From Flavobacterium sp. 9 (GTDB lineage: Bacteria > Bacteroidota > Bacteroidia > Flavobacteriales > Flavobacteriaceae): 64,000 nucleotides of DNA. The position numbers and the translations under genes are program-made. Shown piece by piece: positions 8,998-18,237 of the stretch (position 1 is its first letter; every line of letters begins with the position of its first letter). Below the pieces are notes generated by a model. It was given only the letters and a program-made list of their open reading frames with translations. It did not search any database and was not told the origin of the DNA. Location: the NCBI RefSeq assembly GCF_002754195.1, contig NZ_PEEU01000001.1:62001-126000 (forward strand), given 5' to 3'.

Positions 8998-10998
8998 TTA
9001 TGATTTGAAGTTTTTGATTCCTGTATTCAGCCAATTATAATAATCTTCGATATCAGGATTATACGCCGAAGGTTCCGTTAAGTTTACACTATTTTGGTCT
9101 ACAATTACATAAAAAGGCTGTGCGTTTGCTTTGTAGGTTTTGATTTGTAAATCGCTCCATTTATTTCCAACCGTTTTGATCTTTTTGCCTGTTGTTTCAG
9201 AAACATATTGTTCGTTTTCCGGAAGCTCATTTTTGTCGTCTACGTACAATGAAATCAAAACTACTTCATTTTTCAAAACACCTAAAACCTTTGGATCTGA
9301 CCAAACCAATTCTTCCATTTTTCTGCAATTCACGCATGCATAACCTGTAAAATCTAATAAAACTGGTTTCTTGTTTTTCTTCGCGAATTCCATTCCTTTA
9401 TTATAATCATGAAAAGTGATAATATTTTGCGGACCAAATTCAGCTCCTTCCGGTAAAGCCGACTTTACTTCGCTAACACTTTTAGAAGCGCCAAATCCGT
9501 CTGGCGATTCACTGTATTGCATTGGAGGCGCAAATCCGCTGATTAATTTTAAAGGCGCGCCCCAAAGTCCTGGAATCAAATAAATAGTAAACGATAAAAC
9601 AATTAATCCAAAACCTAATCTTCCAACTGAAATATGGTTTAAAGGAGAATCGTGCGGTAATGTTATTTTTCCGAATAAATAGAAAGCCAAAGTTCCAAAA
9701 ACGGCAATCCAAATCGTTAGAAATACTTCTCTTTCCAGCCAATGCAATTGCAAAACCAAATCAGCATTTGATAAAAATTTGAAAGCTAAAGCCAATTCCA
9801 AAAAGCCTAAAACGACTTTTACAGTATTTAGCCATCCGCCCGATTTTGGCAAAGCATTTAACCAACCCGGAAATGCAGCAAACAATGAAAATGGCAATGC
9901 AATTGCAGTCGAAAATCCTAACATTCCAACAATTGGCGCGATACCTCCTTTTGAAGCTGCTTCGACTAATAATGTTCCAACAATTGGACCCGTACAAGAG
10001 AATGAAACAATGGCTAAAGCCAAAGCCATAAAGAAAATCCCGACTAATCCTCCTCTATCCGCTTGCGAATCGACTTTATTGGCCAATGCATTTGGCAGCA
10101 TGATTTCGAAAGCGCCCAAAAAAGAAACTGCAAAAACAACCAATAAAATAAAGAATATAAGATTGAACCAAACATTCGTTGAAAGCGCGTTCAGAGAATC
10201 GGCACCAAAAACAGCTGTTACAATTGAACCCAATAAAACATAAATAATGATGATCGAAAATCCGTAAATCAAAGCGTTTCTAATTCCTGCCGCTTTGGTT
10301 TTGCTTTGTTTGGTAAAATAACTAACCGTCATCGGAATCATCGGAAAAACACAAGGCGTTAATAAAGCTGCAAATCCCGATAAAAAGGCAATAACAAAAA
10401 TGCTTATTAATCCTCTTGTATCTTTCTTTTTAGTTGGATTTTCAATTTGTGTTTCTGCTTTTTCTGTTGCTTTAACCGTCGTTTTTTCTTCAGCAACAGC
10501 TGAATCTTTTACAATTGCTATTTCTTCGGCGGAAGCCAACTTTTTAGAATTCGGAATTTTAAAAGACAATTCTTCTGATGACGGCGGTAAACAATTACTG
10601 TCGTCACAAACCATAAATCCAACTTCGGCTGCAATGTTTGTAATTTGATCTGATTTGAATTTTATTTTCTGCGTAAAAAGCGCTTTATCTTCAAAATATT
10701 TAATTTTCATATTGAAGATTTTATCCACGACTTCATGTCCTTTTCCTTCGGTAGTTTTGCCTGTTAATTCAAAGTTATTCTTTGGATTTTTAAACGAAAA
10801 AGCTGTCGCCGATGGTCCACCTTCTTCGATATATTGTCCGTACAAATGCCAACCGGACTGAATCGCAGCTTCGGCTTTTAAAACATATTCTTTATCTGAT
10901 ATTTTTTCTACAGAAGTAGTCCATTTTACCGGATTGTACATTTGTCCAAACATATTGCAACTCACAAGCAATAGTAAGGTTATGATGAATTTTTTCAT
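8998..10998 (-). CDS. dsbD: Thiol:disulfide interchange protein DsbD
   Basis: This 666-residue protein has the three DsbD parts. A signal peptide precedes a periplasmic alpha domain with the Cys pair in VCDDSNC (near residue 130). A membrane part of about eight helices (195-490) carries the redox cysteines in TPCVFPM and FSCTGPIVG. A C-terminal thioredoxin domain has the CVNC site (near residue 555, in YACVNCRKMEE). DsbD carries electrons from cytoplasmic thioredoxin across the inner membrane to periplasmic reductases. The two TlpA-type proteins encoded upstream in the same direction are natural partners. The PLP enzyme follows at 21 bases. A hairpin terminator ends about 36 bases upstream of its start codon. 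Confidence 0.95.
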   Translation of the reverse strand: MKKFIITLLLLVSCNMFGQMYNPVKWTTSVEKISDKEYVLKAEAAIQSGWHLYGQYIEEGGPSATAFSFKNPKNNFELTGKTTEGKGHEVVDKIFNMKIKYFEDKALFTQKIKFKSDQITNIAAEVGFMVCDDSNCLPPSSEELSFKIPNSKKLASAEEIAIVKDSAVAEEKTTVKATEKAETQIENPTKKKDTRGLISIFVIAFLSGFAALLTPCVFPMIPMTVSYFTKQSKTKAAGIRNALIYGFSIIIIYVLLGSIVTAVFGADSLNALSTNVWFNLIFFILLVVFAVSFLGAFEIMLPNALANKVDSQADRGGLVGIFFMALALAIVSFSCTGPIVGTLLVEAASKGGIAPIVGMLGFSTAIALPFSLFAAFPGWLNALPKSGGWLNTVKVVLGFLELALAFKFLSNADLVLQLHWLEREVFLTIWIAVFGTLAFYLFGKITLPHDSPLNHISVGRLGFGLIVLSFTIYLIPGLWGAPLKLISGFAPPMQYSESPDGFGASKSVSEVKSALPEGAEFGPQNIITFHDYNKGMEFAKKNKKPVLLDFTGYACVNCRKMEELVWSDPKVLGVLKNEVVLISLYVDDKNELPENEQYVSETTGKKIKTVGNKWSDLQIKTYKANAQPFYVIVDQNSVNLTEPSAYNPDIEDYYNWLNTGIKNFKS

Positions 10999-11034
10999 TG
11001 TTTTTTTGTTTTGATATTTTAAGTTTGATTTAAA

Positions 11035-11063
11035 AAAAGAGCTGTCGGCAAAACAGCTCTTTT
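11035..11063 (-). terminator. Rho-independent terminator just upstream of dsbD
   Basis: Stem AAAAGAGCTGT/ACAGCTCTTTT (11035-11045 with 11053-11063), 7-base loop, followed on the minus strand by a T run. It would end transcripts arriving from the M16 peptidase gene, or act as an attenuator in the dsbD leader: only 36 bases separate it from the dsbD start. Confidence 0.75.
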
Positions 11064-11137
11064 GGGTCTTTCACAAAAAATTGCTTACTAATTCAGATTT
11101 AAAAATGAAAGACAACTATTAAAATTGTTTTTTTTTG

Positions 11138-11228
11138 TTTCAGGTTTCAGGTTTCAGGTTTCAGGTTTCAGGTTTCAGGTTTCAGGTTTCAGGTTTCAGG
11201 TTTCAGGTTTCAGGTTTCAGGTTTCAGG
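11138..11228. repeat. Tandem array of 13 perfect TTTCAGG heptamers
   Basis: Bases 11138-11228 are exactly 91 bases, made of 13 uninterrupted copies of the 7-base unit TTTCAGG. The array lies in the 339-base gap between the M16 peptidase stop and the dsbD start. Such perfect arrays change length by slippage. No reading frame uses it. The remaining gap bases hold the terminator at 11035 and the palindrome at 11243. Confidence 0.97.
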
Positions 11229-11242
11229 TTTTGGATTGCGAT

Positions 11243-11275
11243 AACTTTGTCAAAGTTTAAAACTTTGACAAAGTT
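11243..11275. repeat. 33-base palindrome, copy 1
   Basis: AACTTTGTCAAAGTT and its reverse complement are separated by three bases. An identical 33-base copy lies at 14169-14201, so the two flank the M16 peptidase gene. It can fold into a hairpin on either strand and may cap the 3' ends of transcripts. Confidence 0.92.
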
Positions 11276-11337
11276 GAATCACAATCTTGCTTCTAGTATC
11301 TTTATTCTTTATTCTAACTTCTTCCTCCTAAAAAAAA

Positions 11338-14133
11338 TTACTTCAAAGGATTCCCTTCTTTATCTAATGAACCAGCTTTTATAACAATCATTTTGTCTAG
11401 CTGAACATACTTTTTGATCGCGTCGTTTACTTGTTTCAACGTTACTTTTTCGATATCTTTTGGATATTGGTCGATGTAACTTGGCTCTAAACCTCTTTCT
11501 ATAAAGCCTAAAATTGTTCTCGTCATTCCGTTTGTGGTTGCCATTCCAACTTTAAAACTTCCAATTAAATTGGTTTTCTTATTTTCTAACTCTTCCAAAG
11601 TAATTCCGTCGTTTACCCATTTTTTCACCTGAACTATTGTTGCGTCCAGTCCTTTTTGGAATAAAGTTGGATTAAAAGATGCATTTACCATCCAATATCC
11701 GCCAGTTGCAATATTTCCACCTGTTCCAGATGAAATGTTGTACGTTAAACCGTCATTATCTCGAACTGTTTGCATCAAACGACCAGCAAAACCAGCGCCT
11801 AAAGTATAATTACCAATGTAAAACGGAATATAATCTGCATCGGTTCTTTTTAAACCTGTATATTGTCCAATGTACAATTCGGCGCTTGGTTTCTCCGGAA
11901 TTGTAATAACTTCTGTTTTTGAATTTGCTTTTACAGCTTCTTCAAACTTCATATTTTCAATTACACCGCCGTTCCAGTTTTTGAAAGATTTATTTAATGA
12001 AGTGTTCAAATTAGCGCCTTCAGTATCGCCAACAATCACCAAATGCATTGAAGCTGGACCGAAATATTTTTTGTGGAATGCTTTTACTTCTTCCAAAGTT
12101 GCCTTTTTTACATTCGCTAAATCTTCTTCAACGCTTAAATCATGATTCGGATTTGCTTTTGGATAAATCGCCTGAGTTAATGCAATACTTCCTCTTTCTC
12201 CCGGATCATTCAGATTTTGCTGAATACTTCCGGTAAATTGTTGCTTTAAATTTTCAAATTCTTTGGCATCAAATAATGGGTTTCTTAATTCTTCAGCCAA
12301 TAAAGTAATGACTTGATCTAAATCTTTTTTCAGACATTTAAAACCAATATTTACTTTAGTTGTAGAAGCATTTACGTTGATATTTACACCTAATTTTTGG
12401 AGTTTTTCTGAGAATTTAAATTTGTCATTCAACGTTGTTCCTTTTGACAACATTGAAGCTGTTAAAGACGGAATTGCCAGATTTTTGTTTTCATTGGCAT
12501 AATTTCCTAGCGAAATACTTGCTGCAACGGTCACAAAATCTTTAGCCGAAGTTTTTACTGAAACGACATCAATTCCGGCTACTTTTTCTCTTTTGTAAGC
12601 CGAAGCTGTTTTTTCAATTGCATTATTATCTTCTAAAGTAAGTAGTTTTGTAATATTTTTTTCTTCAGATAAATGAACTTCAGAAGCTTCTTTATGATCG
12701 TGTCCATTTTCTGGATGTCTGTAATAAAACGGTCCATTCTCTGGCATAAAATTATTGGCTTGCGCCGATTCCTGATTTTGACCTCCATTTTGCTTCGGAA
12801 CAAAATATCCTGTTGTGCTTTGATCTTCAACCAGATATTTTTTAGCAACACGCAAAACATCTGTTGGCGTTACTTTTTTCAATCGGTCAACTCCTGTAAT
12901 ATAGTCTGTCCAATCTCCCGCTGCAATGGCTTCGTTTAATTGTGAAGCGATTACGCCAGAACCATCACGAGCCAAAATAGTTTGCGCGCTGATATTGGCG
13001 ACAACACGATTTACCTCTTCCTGCGTAACGCCATGTTTCTGAATTTTGGCTACAACTTCACTAATTTTAGCATCGATATCTTCGTGCTTTGAAGTCGTCG
13101 GAAAACCAACTCCAATAGTAAAAAGTCCTACTTCTTTGAAATTTGTTGCGCTTGAATATGTGTAAATTCCTAAACGCGTGTCTACAAAAGTTTTGTTTAA
13201 AATAGCCGATGGACCCGATCCAATAATTTCAGCAAGAATATTCAAAGCAGGTAAATCTTCGTGTAAAGCTCCCGGAATTTTATAAGCTTTGTTTATAACG
13301 CCTAATTCGCCGGGTTTTTTAACTACAATTTTGCGAGGTCCATATTGTTGCGGTTCTTCGGTATATGGCTGAGGCATTGCGTTTGGTGCTTTTGTAATTT
13401 TACCGAAATACTGTTCGATTAAATCAAAAACATTCTCTTTTTTGAAATCGCCAATAATAGTCAAAGTTGCATTATCCGGCCAATAATAAGTGTTGTAGAA
13501 ATTACGTAATACTTCAATTGGTGCTTTTTCGATATCTGATTTCCATCCAATTGTAGAATGATGATACGGATGTGCAATATAAGCCGCTGCCCAAATTTCT
13601 TTGTCTAATAAACTATTTGGATCGTTTTCTCCGCGTTCGAATTCGTTGCGAACAACTGTCATTTCAGCATCTTTATCTTCTTTCAATAATAAAGAATTAC
13701 GCATTCTGTCGGCTTCAATTTGCAATGCCAATGCGATTTTATCACTCGGTAATGTTTCAAAATAATTGGTTCTGTCATACCAAGTCGTTGCGTTAAGTTG
13801 CGCTCCCGTATTTTGAAGAACATCTGTAATTGTTGTTCCATTTTTCTTATTGAAACTTGGCGTACCCTTGAACATTAAATGTTCTAAAAGATGCGTTGAT
13901 CCTGTGTTTCCTAAAACTTCGTTTTTAGAACCAACACGATACACAATTTGCACGGTTGCAACTGGCGAAGCATTGTCTTGCAAGAGTAAAACATTCATAC
14001 CGTTTGGTTGATACAAATACTCTTCAATTCCACCTAATTCTTTGATTTTCTTAAAATTAACTGATTTATTTTGCGCTGAAATAAGCGTACAGAAAGCTAG
14101 TGAGCAATAGCCCACGAAGATGTGTTTTTTCAT
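11338..14133 (-). CDS. M16 family zinc metallopeptidase, two-repeat (insulinase/pitrilysin type)
   Basis: This 931-residue protein has a signal peptide (residues 1-20) and the inverted zinc motif HxxEH as HLLEH at 81-85. The third ligand is probably a Glu in RNEFERGEND about 75 residues on. A second M16-like half follows from about residue 510 without a zinc motif, the standard active/inactive pairing. These enzymes form a closed chamber and cut peptides, not folded proteins. Secreted to the periplasm or outer membrane, it would degrade imported peptides. It lies between the TlpA genes and dsbD, all on the minus strand, and is flanked by two identical palindromes. Confidence 0.94.
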   Translation of the reverse strand: MKKHIFVGYCSLAFCTLISAQNKSVNFKKIKELGGIEEYLYQPNGMNVLLLQDNASPVATVQIVYRVGSKNEVLGNTGSTHLLEHLMFKGTPSFNKKNGTTITDVLQNTGAQLNATTWYDRTNYFETLPSDKIALALQIEADRMRNSLLLKEDKDAEMTVVRNEFERGENDPNSLLDKEIWAAAYIAHPYHHSTIGWKSDIEKAPIEVLRNFYNTYYWPDNATLTIIGDFKKENVFDLIEQYFGKITKAPNAMPQPYTEEPQQYGPRKIVVKKPGELGVINKAYKIPGALHEDLPALNILAEIIGSGPSAILNKTFVDTRLGIYTYSSATNFKEVGLFTIGVGFPTTSKHEDIDAKISEVVAKIQKHGVTQEEVNRVVANISAQTILARDGSGVIASQLNEAIAAGDWTDYITGVDRLKKVTPTDVLRVAKKYLVEDQSTTGYFVPKQNGGQNQESAQANNFMPENGPFYYRHPENGHDHKEASEVHLSEEKNITKLLTLEDNNAIEKTASAYKREKVAGIDVVSVKTSAKDFVTVAASISLGNYANENKNLAIPSLTASMLSKGTTLNDKFKFSEKLQKLGVNINVNASTTKVNIGFKCLKKDLDQVITLLAEELRNPLFDAKEFENLKQQFTGSIQQNLNDPGERGSIALTQAIYPKANPNHDLSVEEDLANVKKATLEEVKAFHKKYFGPASMHLVIVGDTEGANLNTSLNKSFKNWNGGVIENMKFEEAVKANSKTEVITIPEKPSAELYIGQYTGLKRTDADYIPFYIGNYTLGAGFAGRLMQTVRDNDGLTYNISSGTGGNIATGGYWMVNASFNPTLFQKGLDATIVQVKKWVNDGITLEELENKKTNLIGSFKVGMATTNGMTRTILGFIERGLEPSYIDQYPKDIEKVTLKQVNDAIKKYVQLDKMIVIKAGSLDKEGNPLK

Positions 14134-14168
14134 TTTTTGTGATTGAGATGTTTTTTTTAGCGTGAAGT

Positions 14169-14201
14169 AACTTTGTCAAAGTTTAAAACTTTGACAAAGT
14201 T
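14169..14201. repeat. 33-base palindrome, copy 2
   Basis: Identical to 11243-11275. It lies in the 87-base gap between the TlpA-like gene stop (14221) and the M16 peptidase start (14133), so transcripts crossing the operon would contain it as an internal hairpin. Confidence 0.92.
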
Positions 14202-14220
14202 TGACTGCTAATTTTATTGT

Positions 14221-15354
14221 TTATGACTTACTAAAAATCTCTTTTAGTTTAGACTGAAGTGCTTCTTCTCTTAGATTTTTAGCTACTATTTTTCCGTCAG
14301 GTCCAATTAAGTAATTGGTTGGAACTAGTTTTACTCCGTATAAAACGGCAACATCATTTTTCCATCCTTTTAGGTCAGAAACGTGTGTCCAGCTTAAGCC
14401 ATCTTTTTCGATTGCTTTTTGCCAAAGATTCTTTTTATCGTCTAATGAAACGCCTAAAACTTCAAATCCTTTATCGTGATATGCTTTGTAAGCTACGACT
14501 ACGTTTGGATTTTCTTTTCGGCATGGACCGCACCAACTTGCCCAGAAATCAACCAAAACGTACTTTCCTTTATAATCTGATAGTTTTACCACTTTTCCGT
14601 TTACATCTGTTTGAGAAAATTCCGGAGCAGCAACGCCAACAGCGGTTTTATCGTTAAGTGCAATTCCTTCTTTTATTTTTTTACCGAAATAAGATTTCTG
14701 AACTTCAGGGCTTAAAACTGCAAAATATTCTTTTACTTGTTCCGGAGTTCCGTATGTTACCAAACGATCGTCAAGAACTAAAGCTCCGGCAATCTGATCT
14801 TTATGAGATTTAATAAATTTAAAAGTAAGATCATCTGCCAACTTTTGTAAATCTGCCCAACGTTTGTCCATCATTGCTTTTTGCTCCGGAGTTAGTTTTA
14901 CTTTTCCGCTTTGACTTATAGAATCAGATGTTTTGTAAACCGGACCTGCAATTTTCTGGATCTTTGTAAATTCGTTTTTGTAATAAGACATATAAATCGA
15001 ATCCTGAATCGCTCCAGTTAATTTTGCATTAAAAATACTGTCTTTATGACCAACAAGATTTATAGTTTCATTTGATAAAACAAAAACTCTTCCAAATTCC
15101 TGCCCTTTTAATTTGATGCTGTATCTTAAAGGTTCGTCTACCTTTCCTGCAAAAGTAAATTTGCCGTCTACGATTTTAGCAGAATCTTTTACAACATTTT
15201 TATCTCCATCCTGAAATTCCAGATAGACCATTCCGTCTTTTTGTCCGGCAATATTTCCGTTTATTGTAAATCCTTCTTCTTTCTTAGAACAAGAACTAAT
15301 TGTGGCTGTTAGCGCTAAGGCTAACAAACCTGATTTTAAGATTGTACTTTTCAT
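14221..15354 (-). CDS. TlpA-like thiol:disulfide oxidoreductase lipoprotein with DUF4369 domain
   Basis: This 377-residue lipoprotein has a lipobox ending at Cys22 (TISSCSKKEE). Residues 25-125 form a beta-rich DUF4369-type domain, followed by a helical linker and a C-terminal AhpC/TSA-type thioredoxin fold with the redox motif WCGPC in DFWASWCGPCRKENP. A conserved cis-Pro region (KLVPTNYLIG) follows. The protein should sit on the periplasmic face of a membrane and reduce or isomerise disulfides, with electrons from DsbD encoded downstream. It is closely similar to the proteins at 15549 and 59249. Confidence 0.93.
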   Translation of the reverse strand: MKSTILKSGLLALALTATISSCSKKEEGFTINGNIAGQKDGMVYLEFQDGDKNVVKDSAKIVDGKFTFAGKVDEPLRYSIKLKGQEFGRVFVLSNETINLVGHKDSIFNAKLTGAIQDSIYMSYYKNEFTKIQKIAGPVYKTSDSISQSGKVKLTPEQKAMMDKRWADLQKLADDLTFKFIKSHKDQIAGALVLDDRLVTYGTPEQVKEYFAVLSPEVQKSYFGKKIKEGIALNDKTAVGVAAPEFSQTDVNGKVVKLSDYKGKYVLVDFWASWCGPCRKENPNVVVAYKAYHDKGFEVLGVSLDDKKNLWQKAIEKDGLSWTHVSDLKGWKNDVAVLYGVKLVPTNYLIGPDGKIVAKNLREEALQSKLKEIFSKS

Positions 15355-15411
15355 GTTTGATATTTTTTTTATTTTAAGAATGTTTTTGTCTGAATTTTTA
15401 ACACATAGAGC

Positions 15412-15475
15412 AATGTCATTAAGTTAAGATTTTTAGAAAATAAAATTAATCTCGCAAAGGCGCTAAGACGCCAAG
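15412..15475. repeat. Dispersed intergenic repeat (ATTAAGTTAAG / CTCGCAAAG type)
   Basis: Bases 15412-15459 are nearly identical to 39593-39639, differing by about two bases near AAGATTTTTAG versus AAGCTTTTAG. Both end in CTCGCAAAG, joining the CGCAAAG family. It fills the gap between the two TlpA-like genes. Confidence 0.8.
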
Positions 15476-15548
15476 TTTAAACAAACGTAGCTGTGTGACT
15501 ATTTTGATTTTTAATTTTTAATTCTCAATTTTTAATTGAAACTGACAA

Positions 15549-16748
15549 TTATGATTTCAAAAGTTCTTTTAATTTGGCTTCTAATTCTGCACCTCTTAAA
15601 TTATCACCAATAATTACACCTTTGCTATCTACTAAATAGGTTGCCGGAATTGCTTTTACATTAAATGCATTACTTACTTTATTGTCATCCAGAAGATTGT
15701 GCCATTGCATATTTTCTTGTGCTAAAGCTTTTTGCCATGCTTTTTCGTCTTTATCAATTGAAATACTTAAAATTTCAAATCCTTTTCCTGCATATTCTGA
15801 ATAAGCTGTTTTTAAATTTGGAATTTCTTTACGACATGGTCCGCACCAAGATGCCCAAAAATCAATCAGAATGTATTTTTTTCCTGCAACGATATCTTTT
15901 ACATTATAGGCTTTTCCGTCTTTGTCTTTTAGACCGAAGTTGGCAACGCTTGTTCCGATTAATGACTTTGGGTTAAGATCTTTATCTACCAATTGACCAT
16001 AATAACTTTTCTTTGCTGCGGGAGAAAATTGCTCATAAATTGGCTTTTGATCCGGTGTGAAATAACTGTATTGTGTGATCATAAAAAATGGTCCCCACCA
16101 AGTTGCTTTATTTCTTGTAATTAAATCTGCTGTTGTTGTTTCGACTTTCTTAAAAAATGCTTTTTCTTTTGCTTCGAAAGATTTCCATGCTGGAGAATTT
16201 CCAATAGAATCCATCAGTTTTTTGTTTCCTGAAACTCTTGCTTTTCCGTATGCTTCTGCAACTTCTTCGCTTCCTTTATGATATTCTTCGTAATCTTTGT
16301 TTAATTCTTCTCTAAAAGCTGTTTCTTTTTTAAAATAATCGTTCGATTTTGATCCTGAAACGACTTCATTTTTAAAATTGATTTTTCCTTCTTCTTGTTT
16401 TAAAACTTCGGCTTCAGCTGTTAGTTTTATTTTAGAATTTTCTATTAATACCGGAATGTATCCTTTGTTTTTTCCAAACTCCAAATAAAATAAACGAGGT
16501 TCATTTAATTTTCCTGTAAAGGTAAATTTGCCGTCTTTAAGCGTAGTTTCTGCAACTGCAGATTCTGATGAATGTGTTGCTCCGGGAATTAATTTTATGG
16601 TCGTTCCATCTTCAAGTCCTGTTATATTTCCTTCCAGATTATAAGAGGTTGATGCAACTGCTGGCTTTTTCTTTTGCGCTAGAATATTGTTGGAAAATGC
16701 AAATAAACAGATGCATAATCCAATTACTTTAAATTTAATTGTATTCAT
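15549..16748 (-). CDS. TlpA-like thiol:disulfide oxidoreductase with DUF4369 domain
   Basis: This 399-residue exported protein has a signal peptide ending near residue 25 (NNILAQ) with no lipobox, so it is probably soluble in the periplasm. A DUF4369-like domain occupies about residues 35-130, then a long charged helical region, and the C-terminal thioredoxin fold has WCGPC in DFWASWCGPCRKEIP and the cis-Pro segment KAIPATYLVD. It lies between susD and the second TlpA-like gene, same strand, which suggests redox treatment of the imported substrate. One of three such proteins in the window. Confidence 0.93.
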   Translation of the reverse strand: MNTIKFKVIGLCICLFAFSNNILAQKKKPAVASTSYNLEGNITGLEDGTTIKLIPGATHSSESAVAETTLKDGKFTFTGKLNEPRLFYLEFGKNKGYIPVLIENSKIKLTAEAEVLKQEEGKINFKNEVVSGSKSNDYFKKETAFREELNKDYEEYHKGSEEVAEAYGKARVSGNKKLMDSIGNSPAWKSFEAKEKAFFKKVETTTADLITRNKATWWGPFFMITQYSYFTPDQKPIYEQFSPAAKKSYYGQLVDKDLNPKSLIGTSVANFGLKDKDGKAYNVKDIVAGKKYILIDFWASWCGPCRKEIPNLKTAYSEYAGKGFEILSISIDKDEKAWQKALAQENMQWHNLLDDNKVSNAFNVKAIPATYLVDSKGVIIGDNLRGAELEAKLKELLKS

Positions 16749-16769
16749 TTTTGATTGATATTTTAAGTA

Positions 16770-16806
16770 AAAGCTTCCTTTTCGAAAGTCCTAATCAGGA
16801 AGCTTT
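16770..16806 (-). terminator. Hairpin after susD
   Basis: Ten-base stem AAAGCTTCCT/AGGAAGCTTT (16770-16779 with 16797-16806) with a 17-base loop, eight bases beyond the susD stop codon and followed on the minus strand by TTTTACTT. It could be a partial terminator or a stabilising 3' hairpin that sets susCD above the downstream genes in expression. Confidence 0.6.
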
Positions 16807-16813
16807 AAAGTTT

Positions 16814-18220
16814 TTATTTTGCTACATTTTGAGTTATAGTTCCGTTTCCAGGATTTTTTACAGCTCCTTGAGGAAATGGCATTGTCCATAAATGAGAATC
16901 CGGTGCTAATGTGTAGTTTACTCCACCAGAAGTTTTTGATAAACTTAATTTATAAGTACCTTCTGCATTTAGACGACGTGCATCTGCAAAAGGAATAATC
17001 GTCAGGATAAGTTCGTTATACTTCGTTTTGAAAATAGCGTTTAGGGCAACTGTTTTATCTGCAGTTACAATATCCTGATAAGCAGCTGGTTCAATACGAG
17101 TTTTACGTACTTTATTTAAAACGTCCAACGCATCGCTAATTTGTCCTGCACGAGCCAGACATTCTGCTTTAATTAAATATACTTCTACAGTTGTGATTCC
17201 GCCATAATTAAACATTCCTGATAAAGTTCTTCTGTAATAAGTATCTGCACCAACTGTTCTTAATTTCCAACGAGATTTAAAGCGAACATCTCCAGCTTCA
17301 AAACGTTGCGCACGTTCTACGGGAATACTATATTCTGTAGATAAATAGGTTCTTTCGCCATGACGAAATGTGTAATTCTCAACATAGTCAAATCCCATTG
17401 GAGATGGCGTCGCAGTATAAGAATTCGGAATGTCAATAATCGCTTTATTAGCATTATAATAAGCAACCCAATCGTACAGTTTATTATTTTCGGCAAGAGC
17501 CAAATCAGCGTATTTCAAGGCTTCTGTATAATTATTCATTTGCAAATAAACGCGGGAATAAAATGCATAACCTGCTCCTAAATTTGGATGCAAAGCGGTT
17601 TGAGAAACTTTTGGTAAATATGGCAATGCATCTTTTACATCTGCCAAAATAAAATCGTACAATTCCTGAATAGTTACTTGTTTACTTGGCGCATTTATAT
17701 CGGCACTTGTAATTAATGGCACAGATAATTTTGTTTTTGCAGTTGAAGCCACATAAGTATCTGCATAAAAATTAACTAAGTTATAATATGACATTGCACG
17801 TAGAATTTTTGCTTCTGCCCAAATTACTCTTTTTTGATCTTCTGTTGCTTCTGTTGTTGTTAAAGCATTTGCGATAATCAAGTTAAAGGTCGAAATTCCA
17901 GCATATTGTCCGTAATATTGTCTTTCGTCTGCTTGATTTAACTGGATACGATCTGCAGTTTCATCCCACATATAGTTGGCTTTTGTCAAACGTTGCGCTG
18001 CCAGAGTCGCTATATCGATAAACTTATCGTTCAACAAAGTCGAAGCTTGTGCAATATCTACGCTTTGGTTGGTGTATTCATCACGAATAAAAGCTTCATA
18101 ATCTGCCAATGTTGTTGGAATTTTAGATCCTTTTGGCGCATCGTCTAAATAGTTGGAGCAAGATGCTAAAACTAATCCTAGTGCTAAAATGCAAAGTATA
18201 TTTTTATATATATTTTTCAT
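16814..18220 (-). CDS. SusD/RagB-family outer-membrane lipoprotein
   Basis: This 468-residue lipoprotein has its lipid attachment site at Cys21 (VLASCSNYLDD). The N-terminal SusD-like part contains typical TPR-type helices (AEAKILRAMSYYNLVNFYAD, SRVYLQMNNYTEALKYAD). The C-terminal SusD_RagB part has the YLIKAECLARAGQ helix and ends with a typical MPFPQ motif. SusD proteins form the lid over a SusC barrel and bind the substrate outside the cell. The gene follows susC by 17 bases. Slightly short for the family. Its substrate could be peptide or glycan; the neighbouring peptidase and thioredoxins favour peptide. Confidence 0.95.
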   Translation of the reverse strand: MKNIYKNILCILALGLVLASCSNYLDDAPKGSKIPTTLADYEAFIRDEYTNQSVDIAQASTLLNDKFIDIATLAAQRLTKANYMWDETADRIQLNQADERQYYGQYAGISTFNLIIANALTTTEATEDQKRVIWAEAKILRAMSYYNLVNFYADTYVASTAKTKLSVPLITSADINAPSKQVTIQELYDFILADVKDALPYLPKVSQTALHPNLGAGYAFYSRVYLQMNNYTEALKYADLALAENNKLYDWVAYYNANKAIIDIPNSYTATPSPMGFDYVENYTFRHGERTYLSTEYSIPVERAQRFEAGDVRFKSRWKLRTVGADTYYRRTLSGMFNYGGITTVEVYLIKAECLARAGQISDALDVLNKVRKTRIEPAAYQDIVTADKTVALNAIFKTKYNELILTIIPFADARRLNAEGTYKLSLSKTSGGVNYTLAPDSHLWTMPFPQGAVKNPGNGTITQNVAK

Positions 18221-18237
18221 AGTGTAGTTTTTTAAAA

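Noticed and set aside
9779..10243. 154-codon open frame opposite dsbD
   Set aside because: Fully antisense to the DsbD membrane region, without domain features; typical shadow of a hydrophobic gene.
11138..11228. Possible CRISPR array in the heptamer repeat region
   Set aside because: The units are only 7 bases with no spacers, so it is a simple tandem repeat; no cas genes are nearby.
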